38,389 bases of DNA from positions 1 through 38,389 of the forward strand of contig JAFSRQ010000059.1 of NCBI GenBank assembly GCA_017446055.1, given 5' to 3'. Position numbers and translations under genes: made by a program. Below, one piece after another: positions 9,301 to 16,022 of the stretch. Position 1 is the first letter of the stretch; each line of letters starts with the position of its first letter. The notes below the pieces were generated by a model, which was given only the letters and a program-made list of their open reading frames with translations, had not been told where the DNA came from and did no database searches. The stretch comes from Synergistaceae bacterium. Lineage in GTDB: Bacteria; Synergistota; Synergistia; Synergistales; Aminobacteriaceae.

Positions 9301-10123
9301 GTTCTGATGGCTTGTAGTAGTACCACGAGTAGCACTTCTCGACCGCTTCATCATACGTATAGAGCCTCGTCCTCACACGGCATATATCCGAATCCTTTAT
9401 GGGGCTGTCGAACTCGTAAACGCCTTCAGGAGTCTGGCCTGCTTCAATCCATATCTGAGGGTTGCGCCGGGAAATTTTATCCTCGTCATAGTTCCATACT
9501 TCAAATGTAGCGAAACGCATCCTGAAATCCTGCGGCACTGGAGTAGCTGTGTCAGAAGCTCCCACCACGCGCCAATTTATTCCCGTTACTACATCCCCTG
9601 AGCGCACGAACTCGAAATACAGCACGCACGAGTCAAGCTGTTCCTGAGTCGTCATGTAATTCGGCATCGTGAATGTTCCGTTCATTGACGGGTCATCGGG
9701 GAAATTCCAGCTCATATTTACGCCGTTAAGCCCGTTGTCAGACTCAATGCCTAATTTCAGCTCGCCTCCCGCATCATCAAAGGGCTGATACGCCGCCTCA
9801 TCCCCTGACACAAGCCATGTCTCAAGCCCAAGTTTGTACGTCATGGGAGTCCCTGAGACCTTCTGAATCTCCGTGCCGTTCCAGAATGAATAATTGCCGC
9901 CCGAAAGGGTAATGCTCCCGGTAATATGAGCCGTCTCCTTTGTTACGGGAGTATCATTGTGTATGACCGAGAAATACAGAGCCTCAAACTTAGCATCAGA
10001 GTAATCTGCTTTGCCGTCAGTCAGACTCGCAACAGAGTCATGAGCATTCCACAATTCCGTAGCTCCCCATGCCCCCGTACACACCAAGCACACGAGCATG
10101 AACGCGCAAATCATCTTCCTCAT
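3353..10123 (-). CDS. Giant secreted multidomain protein: Cys-ladder LRRs, GLUG repeats, C-type lectin, papain-type (C1A) protease, Synergist-CTERM anchor
   Basis: This encodes about 2256 residues. A signal peptide (about 1-21) is followed by two tandem copies of an unrecognised beta-rich module of about 250 residues (about 22-275 and 280-525). An EF-hand/dockerin-like loop (DTDGDGTLSNAE) then leads into about 14 leucine-rich repeats (about 530-830) of the InlJ type, with a Cys ladder (L-x-C-x2-N-x-LT-x-LD). GLUG-like repeats (about 910-1160) precede a second loop plus LRR block (about 1188-1555). A C-type lectin domain spans about 1600-1726. A papain-like protease (about 1780-2010) has Cys in GTCWSFS near 1811, His in CGHAVILVGW near 1970 and Asn in KNSWGPGY near 1994. 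The Pro-rich tail ends SGGGGC plus a hydrophobic helix plus RKKH. The second ATG (10123) is preferred because AGGAGG is 7 bases upstream; the first ATG (10129) is only 1 base from it. The likely role is a surface adhesin/protease acting on peptide substrates. It forms its own transcription unit, flanked by terminators. Confidence 0.88.
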   Translation of the reverse strand: MRKMICAFMLVCLVCTGAWGATELWNAHDSVASLTDGKADYSDAKFEALYFSVIHNDTPVTKETAHITGSITLSGGNYSFWNGTEIQKVSGTPMTYKLGLETWLVSGDEAAYQPFDDAGGELKLGIESDNGLNGVNMSWNFPDDPSMNGTFTMPNYMTTQEQLDSCVLYFEFVRSGDVVTGINWRVVGASDTATPVPQDFRMRFATFEVWNYDEDKISRRNPQIWIEAGQTPEGVYEFDSPIKDSDICRVRTRLYTYDEAVEKCYSWYYYKPSEPDMYLWRRHASDASLVNGKSDYSNAKFSNVFFSIESSNPLTTEVKYFTDAGRVIVSGGGYTLVDADTGETLSTVTGDTTMKLRFDAEGGIGDEYLEYWAVDDSGNFVAFAGGAETGLNGKTVSWTFPAELGLDGSGTLPSYKSTAAQLSSGVPYIEVISEDGYITAVNYKIVTASDTSTAITPAYRTDFRICFDRAGGKDVWANTYRPGWIRNTASGTLTLDIPQPVSIVKRIRVHLRSYEDSDNPAVYQWNFYPYVEINATNFPDDTFRSYVSSNFDTDGDGTLSNAEIAGATWINVDSMDISSLKGIEHFTGLTSLSCTGNMLTELDLHSNIALTEVGAMRNQIASLDISGCTSLRKLGFHNNNLTALDVSSCSALEELHCGDMSLTSLVIGSKPSLTQIYCYRNHLSDIDVSGCPALEELHLGGNEFTSVDVTSNTALTMLDFYGNPMAVMPDLHNNTALEFLNCYDCHITALDLSHNTALITLYCASNDLTTLDLSANSALTSLDCWGNKLAALDLSSNIALTNLYCHSQTLAPLNITSSGYTSYPYQLDFSGYITSSRQAPKVSGVQGLDSADNDIATTYTITDTFARGLAMFASRPASVRYNYATGYTGSGGTMDVTISGGSSSATSYYETADGNSWETAYTMTSSADLFLLQERLKDGLEGSGKYYKLTADIDMTSVSDWYSIGRDNQPSKGEEDIINPFTGHFDGQDHTITVNFDYVSVFGAIRTEADTIAVRNLNISGDTHYSPLAFALRSGIVENCTFTGSVATNSIVDSSGLISFMFGGTVRNCTVTASISSASGSNSAGGIAAFLGEGTITNCTVKSGSTLTASHSSSDDNNWGNAGGIAGYAYGGGTITDCAVEDGVSITASRYAGGILGFDSSSGGVTLSGDTWPSGYPEIGNGNIEINDTNFPDSAFRLYVNTFDTNADTFLSPSELSAVTEITVNSMSISSLKGIEHFTSLTSLICGDNPLMSLDISRNTALTHLNCWNCGLSALDLSHNTSLVSLDCYGNALTALDLTHNTALVHLACKHNEIATLNISENTSLAYLECSENRLAELDVRNNTALREIWCFTNRLTALDVSRNTALEVLVCGDNRLTALDVSRNTALTQLNFWTNRLTAINLSSNTALRELYFYSNDITAIDLSRNTELVSFDCNQNKITALDLTGNTKLVSLHCGNNCLRTLDVSTSAPIRDLYCGNQSVAALNIHSTGDSSYPYQVNFSDYVPSNKSAKVSSVKAYDSRGEEIQTVYEDGVARFAALPASITYSYDTGVSSQPMSVNIGVTSSTEVIPHNSSPAAEDTASRDVTASRDITATVTDSLRGHKYAVFDNALTWDEAEAYCESVGGHLATVTTQEEQSLIERLIALGSKYSYWLGGHKNNSGAWYWVDGSTWSYTRWGEGSGRDGTSDNYCLVMIARTNPGSPVEAGTWFDVGNEGSAEYGFVCEWEPAEADFAPLNSDYLELLRDPESFYDVDRFYGELPNPADYEHLSENPPVISDAEGAFYVSAHPAKLDPRTSGNMPPVKNQGEYGTCWSFSSLGAMEINYLHSHPGYSAPDLSKLHQVWFAYKDTREGYSFPLFSENKSVLMQGGTLAMSVAFLPRAGTAAESELPYEQAGNIESLTRGKYPEDYSSPLRLKDVYVVGKIKQQNREEVKRLITEYGALRVSFMHGETGEDGDTYYLAQRSGKDICGHAVILVGWDDNKETQAGKGAWLVKNSWGPGYADGGYLWISYLQYLYDAAVFVADRKTEGLQLKSYDRLGGSEAIDYHWSANVLRAEGDETIREVAFHTQDNNTEYEIYINRLGRYHPITPGIPGTPAASGKMPYCGYHTVSLNSPVTIPDGEYFSVIVKVTGSSTYEYYSVVEDPGTFSASTVRVGESFFAKDSGKPSLSEWRDGKTILDGRNERPCNACIKVFTSTSAPKDDEEQQPAEPVSPVSPNTPDTPPASGSSGGGGCTSSIPALMAALISAFILRKKH

Positions 10124-10135
10124 GTTCATTCCTCC

Positions 10136-10172
10136 TCAAAATATGACCGAGTCCCCCGAAAGAGACCCGGCC
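10136..10172 (-). terminator. Probable terminator after the fumarate-reductase-like gene
   Basis: On the minus strand an 11-bp stem with three G-T pairs joins 10172-10162 to 10155-10145. A short, imperfect T-rich tract (ATATTTTG) follows. It fills the gap between two same-strand genes. The weak T tract may allow some read-through into the giant protease gene. Confidence 0.55.
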
Positions 10173-10187
10173 ATGTTCCGCTTCACA

Positions 10188-12059
10188 CTAATACTTCGCC
10201 GCTTCCTGCCCTGCGATTCTCCCGTAAACCACAAAGTCAGACACCGCAGTTCCTCCGAGCCTGTTTCCGCCGTGAACTCCGCCCGTAACTTCTCCGGCCG
10301 CGAAAAGTCCCGGTATCACCTCGCCGTTGCCCTTGAGGACTCTCGTTCTTCCGTCAATCTTGAGGCCGCCCATAGTGTGATGGATTCCAGGCGTTACCTT
10401 GATCGCGTAGAACGGCGCTTTGTCCAGCGGGTTGATGAAGCTTGTACGTCCGAAGTCAGGGTCTTTGCGGTTCACCACGTAGCTGTTCCAGGCGTTCATC
10501 GTCTTCACGAACTCGTCAGCAGGAATCTTTATCTCCTTCGCCAGTGCTTCATAGGTGTCGCCCTTGAAGCTGTAGCCCTTCGCGATATAGCCCTGAATGA
10601 GGAGCGACTCGTCAACCATCTTCTGGTCGATTATCAGGTAAGCGAACGAGTTAGGCTGCTCGATTTCCGCTTTTGACACGACATCACGCGCAAGAACCTC
10701 GTCGATGAATCTCTTGCCGTTGGTGTTGACGAGGATAGCACCGTCCCCGCGCAAGCCTTCAGTGATGAGGTTGGAGGAGTCGTACTGGACTGTCGGGTGA
10801 ATCTGGATCTGCTTCATGTCGACCGTAGCCGCTCCAAGTTCCTGAGCCATCACGATACCGTCGCCGTCAATTCCCGGGGCGTTGGTGGTCATGAAGCCCT
10901 CAAGCGCAGGGTTGAGCCTCGCAACCATCTTCAGGTTCGCGCCGAATCCTCCCGTCGCAAGAATCACTGCCTTTGCGTTGACGGTGATTTTCGCGCCCTT
11001 GCTCTCTGCCTCGATGCCTGAGACCTTGCCGTCCTTGTCGGTCATGATGGATTTCGCGGTCGTCTCCATGAGCATTGTGATGTTCTTGCGGGACTTGCAC
11101 GCCGCCTCGAGTCTCGGAATCATGTAGCCCCCGACTGATACAACCTTCTTCTGCTCGTTGAGGGGTCTGTGAATCCTTTTGACTGATGCCGCCCCTGCCG
11201 CTCCGACAGAAATCAGGTCAATGTTCACGGTCTTGAGCCAGGCTATAGCGTCCGCTGTGTTGTCGGCAAGAGTCTTCACGAGCGTGGGGTCATTGATGCC
11301 GTGCCCGCCTATCATGGTGTCCAGCTGCATCAGCTCCGAGCGGTCAAAGTATCCTTCCGGCTTGGCTTTGTATGCGTCCCATTCGGTTTTGACTTTCCCG
11401 GCAAGCTCTGTGATTACGGGGTGATTGCTCCACTTTTCGGCGGCAGTCTTGAGGGTCTTCTCGACTCCGGCTTCCTCGGTGAACTTGTTGCTGTTCTGTT
11501 CCGGGGTGTTGGCGGCGTTCATTCCTCCCGAAGCCCGCACGGAGTTACCGCCTGTCATGGCCTGCTTCTCGATGAGGACGACCTTCTTCCCTGCGTCGGC
11601 GGCAGTGATAGCGGCAATCATTCCCGCACCGCCCGCGCCAACTATCACAATGTCGGTGTCATAAGTCTTGTCCTCGACCTTTGCGGATGATGCTCCCTTG
11701 AAGTCATCAGGGTTGACCCCCGCGGCTTTGAGGGCTGACTCTGCGGCCTTGAGGATTCCTGTTGACGAGACTGTTGCGCCTGTTACGCCGTCGACGTTGA
11801 TTGTGTTTCCTGCGACCATTTCGCCGGGCATCTTCTCGACTGCTACCGAGCCGATTCCGGGAGTCTCTTTCGGGCCTTCCGCCTTAACGTCCGCGATCTT
11901 GCCGTCCTTGAGCATCACTGTTACTGTGATTGCCCCCGGTCCTCCGAAGCCGTCTGCTGTGCCGGTGCCCATGACTGACGAGCCGCGGTTCTGCTGGGTG
12001 ATTACCATAATGACGATTATCACTATGGCTGAGACTAACGCGAATACTTTTTTCTTCAT
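10188..12059 (-). CDS. Exported fumarate-reductase-like flavoprotein with FMN-binding domain
   Basis: This protein of about 623 residues has an N-terminal hydrophobic signal/anchor (about 5-20). An FMN-binding domain (about 35-115) carries the flavinylation motif D90-GVTGATVSS, where the family attaches FMN to Ser/Thr through a phosphoester bond made by ApbE. A FAD-binding fumarate reductase/succinate dehydrogenase-type domain starts at VGAGGAGMIAA (about 137). It includes GGNSVRASGG, RGDGAILVN-GKRF, HHTMGGLKI and the C-terminal GEVTGGVHGGNRLGGTAVSDF. The fold is that of flavocytochrome c fumarate reductase, urocanate reductase and related extracytoplasmic reductases, but no haem c domain (no CxxCH) is present. 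Electrons would have to arrive through other flavoproteins or quinol enzymes. The substrate could be fumarate, urocanate, acrylate-type or similar compounds. The start at 12059 has TTCAGGAGGC upstream; 18 further in-frame codons upstream lack such a site. Confidence 0.9.
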   Translation of the reverse strand: MKKKVFALVSAIVIIVIMVITQQNRGSSVMGTGTADGFGGPGAITVTVMLKDGKIADVKAEGPKETPGIGSVAVEKMPGEMVAGNTINVDGVTGATVSSTGILKAAESALKAAGVNPDDFKGASSAKVEDKTYDTDIVIVGAGGAGMIAAITAADAGKKVVLIEKQAMTGGNSVRASGGMNAANTPEQNSNKFTEEAGVEKTLKTAAEKWSNHPVITELAGKVKTEWDAYKAKPEGYFDRSELMQLDTMIGGHGINDPTLVKTLADNTADAIAWLKTVNIDLISVGAAGAASVKRIHRPLNEQKKVVSVGGYMIPRLEAACKSRKNITMLMETTAKSIMTDKDGKVSGIEAESKGAKITVNAKAVILATGGFGANLKMVARLNPALEGFMTTNAPGIDGDGIVMAQELGAATVDMKQIQIHPTVQYDSSNLITEGLRGDGAILVNTNGKRFIDEVLARDVVSKAEIEQPNSFAYLIIDQKMVDESLLIQGYIAKGYSFKGDTYEALAKEIKIPADEFVKTMNAWNSYVVNRKDPDFGRTSFINPLDKAPFYAIKVTPGIHHTMGGLKIDGRTRVLKGNGEVIPGLFAAGEVTGGVHGGNRLGGTAVSDFVVYGRIAGQEAAKY

Positions 12060-12101
12060 GGCTGTATTGCGCCTCCTGAATAATTTTGTGTGGATGAGAT
12101 T

Positions 12102-12131
12102 AGTATATAACATGTTGTGCTGTATCGTGAA
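12102..12131 (-). promoter_or_regulatory. Candidate sigma-70 promoter for the fumarate-reductase-like gene
   Basis: On the minus strand, TTCACG (12131-12126) and TATACT (12107-12102) are 18 bases apart, about 43 bases before the chosen start codon. The -35 lies in the truncated edge copy of the 54-bp minisatellite, whose units contain the same CGTGAAA sequence. Confidence 0.45.
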
Positions 12132-12658
12132 AATTTTTTGCTGACTGTGAGCTTGTCGCCGGGTCTGAATGCTAGCTGTAGCGGGGAAATCTTGCAGGCA
12201 GTGAGAGAGTCGCCGGGACTTAATGCAGACTGTAGCGGGGAAATCTTGCAGGCTGTGAGCTTGCCGCCGGGTATGAATACTGACTGTAGCCGTGAAATCT
12301 CGCGGACTATGAGCTTGTCGCCGGGTCTGAATGCTGACTGTAACCGGGCAATCTCGCGGACTATGAGCTTGTCGCCGGGTCTGAATGCTGACTGTAACCG
12401 GGAAATCTTGCGGGCTATGAGCTTGTCGCCGGGTATGAATGCTGGCTGTAGCCGTGAAATCTCGCGGACTATGAGCTTGTCGCCGGGACTGAGTGCTGAC
12501 TGTAACCGTGAAATCTTGCAGGCCGTGAGCTTGTCGCCGGGTCTGAATGCTGGCTGTAGCGGGGAAATCTTGCGGGCTGTGAGCTTGTAGCCGGGACTTA
12601 GTGCTGGCTGTAACCGTGAAATCTTGCAGGCCGTGAGCTTCTCACCGAGTCCGGCATG
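12124..12658. repeat. Intergenic minisatellite: nine 54-bp tandem units plus partial end units
   Basis: Nine full units of exactly 54 bp start at 12151, 12205, 12259, 12313, 12367, 12421, 12475, 12529 and 12583. Truncated copies lie at 12124-12150 and from 12637 on. Units begin GCTTGTCGCCGGG and differ by a few substitutions each. Because 54 is divisible by 3, reading frames stay open through the array on both strands (12117-12590 plus, 12056-12748 minus). The substitutions fall about equally on all three codon positions in either frame, which argues against protein coding. The array fills the space between two divergently transcribed genes (flavoprotein reductase and MscS channel) and may vary in copy number. 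I see no internal palindrome and no spacer structure typical of CRISPR. Confidence 0.9.
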
Positions 12659-12664
12659 TTGAGA

Positions 12665-12670
12665 TATAAT
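12665..12670 (+). promoter_or_regulatory. Candidate -10 element for the MscS gene
   Basis: A perfect TATAAT lies 37 bases before the TTG start codon and just after the last partial minisatellite unit. No convincing -35 hexamer is present at the usual spacing. Confidence 0.4.
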
Positions 12671-12707
12671 CACGGAAATTCTTTCACTCACTAAAGGAGG
12701 AAACACT

Positions 12708-14951
12708 TTGCGCAGAAAATTAATCCTCGCACTTCTCATCATACTCATAATCCCGTCATTATCCCCCGCTGAAGAGACAAAAGAGCTTGCCGCAGATTAC
12801 GTTGCACGCATACAGGACGAAATCAGCGCGGACATATCCCACCTCAGAGCCTCGCTTGAAGCCGAGCTTGACGGAATCAACCTCGACAGCCCCGACATTG
12901 CCGCACGGATTCAGGAACTCGAACAACTCACCGCAAGAGCCTCCGAAGACATGGCCGCATGGGGATACACTCCCGAACAGAGGCAGCTTCACACAAACAT
13001 ACTCTCCGAACTCATCACGGCATATTCCGCTTACGGCTCGCTCATTCAGTCCCAGCAGTCCCAGCCCCCGGCCTCTGATGACGTTTCATCGCTCGGCAGC
13101 ATCGCATCACCCGACATCAACAGCAGTGACTCTCTCAGGCAGGAAATCGCGAAAGTATCACGGGGGCTTGACGTTCAGGTGTTCTATCTCCAGTCGAAAA
13201 TCAGCAAGCTCCGCCTCGACCTCGCTGAAGCATCCTCGCTGCGCAGACAGCTCAAAGCCGCTCAGGAAGGCGGAGAAGCCCTCGAACTGCCTCACACGCA
13301 CATTCTGAGTCTGGAGAACGCGAGGATTAACGCTGCTTTGACCCGGCTTCAGGTACGTGCGCAGAAGGCCGCTTTCGACTCCAACGTCAGGGCTATACTC
13401 AGATTCAGGAGACAGCTTGCGGACATGCAGGGAAAAATCTCGTTCACTAAGGAGCTTCTTGACGCTAACGTTGAGGCATTGCAGGCGAGAATCTCTGAGC
13501 TTACGGAGGAGATGACCAGCGCAAGAAAGTCCCTCAGCTCGGCAAATTCCGCCCTCAAACGCGCAAGGGCTTCACTGACTTCCGCAGACGTGAACGCAGT
13601 AACAGCCGCCTCATCTACTTTCACGGCAAGAAGCGCAAGAGTCAGCTACTGGGAGTACATGACGGCCATGATCAACGAGGAAATTTCCATGATACGGGAA
13701 ACTCAAGAAGTGTGGCGGAAAAGGTACAAGCTCTTCCACGATGAAGCGTCCGGCGAGGAAATCTGGAGTTACCGCGAGGAAGCAGGCTCAAGGCAGCAGG
13801 AGTTGCAGAAACAGTTAGACAGCATAAGGGCGATGGAGAATGTTGTTTTCCGGGAGATAGACTCGGTTCAGTCTCAGGCAAACGCTGAGGGAGTCTCCGG
13901 GCTTGTACAGCAGAACCTAATGCAGGCGGCGGAAAACAGGCGGCGTATTGTGTCAGAAGTCTTCAACCGCTACGAGACAATGATACCCCGCGCGATGTTC
14001 TACCAGCAGAGACTATACACTGAGGCAAACGACAACCTCGGCGCAATACGTCTGGCCGAAAAAGTAAGCTCCTTCAGCAAGGAAACCGTTATGAGCTTCC
14101 TGAACACCGAATTGTGGCAGGGCGAAGGGTATTCCGTAACAGTCAGCAAACTCACAATAGCGGTCGCCGTGTTACTGTCGAGCTTCTTCCTCAGCTCATG
14201 GGGCAGCAAGTGGATAAAGCGCAGAATCATGAAGCGTGCAAAAGCCAGCATAACCGCCGCAAACGCAATACAGAGAATCACCTTCTACATATTATGGGTA
14301 GCCTTCGCGTTGATTGCCCTGAATATCGTTGACATACCGCTAACGGCTTTCGCTTTCATGGGGGGTGCTATGGCGGTCGGAATAGGCTTCGGTATGCAGA
14401 ACATCTTCAACAACCTCATATCCGGCTTCATCGTGATATTCTCGCGTCCCTTCAAGGTGAATGACATTGTCGAAGTCGCCGGGACTCAGGGTACAGTTGA
14501 GGACATCGGCTCGCGGTCAACAACAATAAAGACGTGGGACGGACTCGATGTTGTCCTGCCCAACCGCTACTTCCTGGAGAACTCCGTAACCAACTGGACA
14601 GGCACGGATCTCAAGAAGCGCGAGATACTCAAGGTCAGCGTGTCATATGATGCTGACACACGAGAGGTGGAGAGGATACTTCTTGATGTTGCCGGCGGTC
14701 ATTCACAGGTTCTGAAGAGTCCTGCTCCGTTCGTGATCTTCAAGAATTTCGGGGATGACGGATTAGAGTTCGAGATATATTACTGGTTCGAGCTGAGGAA
14801 GGCTTCAGGGGCGAAAATCTCCAGCGACATGAGACACCATATATCAGCTGTCTTCAAGCGCGAGGGAATCGACATCCCATATCCGCAGAGAGTCATACAC
14901 ATGGCCGGGAGTCCTTCTGCTGAACGTGAAGAGGAAAGCGGCAAGGTGTGA
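12708..14951 (+). CDS. MscS-family mechanosensitive channel with long periplasmic coiled-coil domain
   Basis: This 747-residue inner-membrane protein has a signal peptide (about 1-21) and then a long Ala/Glu/Arg/Leu-rich, predicted coiled-coil periplasmic region (about 22-460). Several membrane helices follow (about 470-560), with the pore-lining MscS helix MGGAMAVGIGFGMQN (about 549-563). The MscS beta domain contains FSRPFKVNDIVEV and GTVEDIGSRSTTIKTWDG. The C-terminal alpha/beta domain ends with IPYPQRVIHM. Large MscS relatives such as MscK/YbiO share this plan and release solutes under hypo-osmotic stress. The start is a TTG with AGGAGG 7 bases upstream, and there is no better ATG. No terminator is evident before the TRAP genes, so some read-through into them is possible. 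Confidence 0.93.
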   Translation: MRRKLILALLIILIIPSLSPAEETKELAADYVARIQDEISADISHLRASLEAELDGINLDSPDIAARIQELEQLTARASEDMAAWGYTPEQRQLHTNILSELITAYSAYGSLIQSQQSQPPASDDVSSLGSIASPDINSSDSLRQEIAKVSRGLDVQVFYLQSKISKLRLDLAEASSLRRQLKAAQEGGEALELPHTHILSLENARINAALTRLQVRAQKAAFDSNVRAILRFRRQLADMQGKISFTKELLDANVEALQARISELTEEMTSARKSLSSANSALKRARASLTSADVNAVTAASSTFTARSARVSYWEYMTAMINEEISMIRETQEVWRKRYKLFHDEASGEEIWSYREEAGSRQQELQKQLDSIRAMENVVFREIDSVQSQANAEGVSGLVQQNLMQAAENRRRIVSEVFNRYETMIPRAMFYQQRLYTEANDNLGAIRLAEKVSSFSKETVMSFLNTELWQGEGYSVTVSKLTIAVAVLLSSFFLSSWGSKWIKRRIMKRAKASITAANAIQRITFYILWVAFALIALNIVDIPLTAFAFMGGAMAVGIGFGMQNIFNNLISGFIVIFSRPFKVNDIVEVAGTQGTVEDIGSRSTTIKTWDGLDVVLPNRYFLENSVTNWTGTDLKKREILKVSVSYDADTREVERILLDVAGGHSQVLKSPAPFVIFKNFGDDGLEFEIYYWFELRKASGAKISSDMRHHISAVFKREGIDIPYPQRVIHMAGSPSAEREEESGKV

Positions 14952-15014
14952 AAATTTCCCAGCATGATAAAATATTCGGACAATCCATAAATTTTTTCAG
15001 GAGGTACTATCAGC

Positions 15015-16004
15015 ATGAGGAAAATATTTTCACTCGCATTAATTCTCGCGCTGGCACTGAGTGTTCCGGCACTTGCGGCTTCATCAGGCGGAATGCCTCT
15101 CAGCGGCCCTTACCCGGAAGGCTCGCGTCTCACGTTTGCTACAGGCGGCGAACAGGGCGAGTATTACGCATTCGGCGCGGCACTTGCCGAGAAGGTCAGC
15201 AGGAAGACAGCCACACAAGTCCACATAGTAGCTTCACGCGGCGCAATGAGCAACATTGAGGCTCTCGACAGGAACAATGCCAAGCTGGCCTTCATACAGT
15301 CCGATGTAGGCTTCTACGCTTCACGGGGGACAAGGCTCTTCAGCACGAGGCACACCGACTTCTCCACAGTAGCGGTGCTTTACCCTGAGCCAGTCCAGAT
15401 AGTAACGCTCAATCCCGAAATCACCCACATAGAACACCTCAGAGGCAGGACAGTATCAGTAGGTGCGGAAGGCTCCGGGACATACTTCAATGCCGTTGAC
15501 GTTTTCAGCGCGTACGGAATGGACATTGACACGGACATTAACCCGGTCTACGAGTCATTCGGCAATGCTGTTGACGCGCTCAAGGCCGGGAAGATCGACG
15601 CGGCTTTTATCGTTGCCGGGACTCCTACTCCTGCGGTTAGCGAGCTTGCGAAGGCGGGCAAAGTTTATCTGGTCAGCTTTGACGACAGGCACATCATGGA
15701 TCTCATAGCGAAATGCCCCTACTACACGAAGATTGAGCTGCCCAAGTCAACATACGGAACAGATGACAACGATGTTACTGTTGCGGTGAACTCTGTAGTT
15801 GTCGCCCGCGATGATGTGAAGATGGAGGACGTGTACAACTTCATGTACGGAGTGTTCGAGAATCTTGGCGACCTTGCGAAGGAGAATGCCCGCGCGAAAA
15901 CATTAACCCTGAAATCAGCGGCATCATATCCGGCAGTCCCCTATCACCCCGGCGCGGTGAAGTATCTCGGCGAAAAGGGAATCTTAGTGTCAGGCAAGAA
16001 ATAA
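15015..16004 (+). CDS. TAXI-family TRAP transporter solute-binding protein (copy 1)
   Basis: This 329-residue exported protein has a signal peptide (about 1-22). The TAXI family core follows, with FATGGEQGEYYAFGA (about 40-55), ANIEAL-type ligand-pocket sequence, LAFIQSDVGFYA (about 92-103), VSVGAEGSGTYFNA (about 150-163) and IDAAFIVAGTPT (about 197-208). TAXI proteins capture the substrate in the periplasm and hand it to a TRAP permease that uses a sodium or proton gradient; known substrates include glutamate and other carboxylates. It precedes a second, clearly related binding protein by 18 bases and the fused permease at 17059-19119. The ATG is preceded by CAGGAGG. The two copies suggest a tandem duplication, perhaps with different ligands. 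Confidence 0.93.
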   Translation: MRKIFSLALILALALSVPALAASSGGMPLSGPYPEGSRLTFATGGEQGEYYAFGAALAEKVSRKTATQVHIVASRGAMSNIEALDRNNAKLAFIQSDVGFYASRGTRLFSTRHTDFSTVAVLYPEPVQIVTLNPEITHIEHLRGRTVSVGAEGSGTYFNAVDVFSAYGMDIDTDINPVYESFGNAVDALKAGKIDAAFIVAGTPTPAVSELAKAGKVYLVSFDDRHIMDLIAKCPYYTKIELPKSTYGTDDNDVTVAVNSVVVARDDVKMEDVYNFMYGVFENLGDLAKENARAKTLTLKSAASYPAVPYHPGAVKYLGEKGILVSGKK

Positions 16005-16022
16005 TCACAGGGAGGAATCACA

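Noticed and set aside
12117..12590. Open frame of 157 codons on the plus strand through the same repeats
   Set aside because: Same reasons, and its start lies in the candidate promoter region of the divergent reductase gene with no ribosome-binding site.
12056..12748. Open frame of 230 codons on the minus strand through the 54-bp repeats
   Set aside because: It exists because the unit length is a multiple of three. It overlaps the starts of both flanking genes, substitutions show no codon-position bias, and it has no similarity to a known protein.
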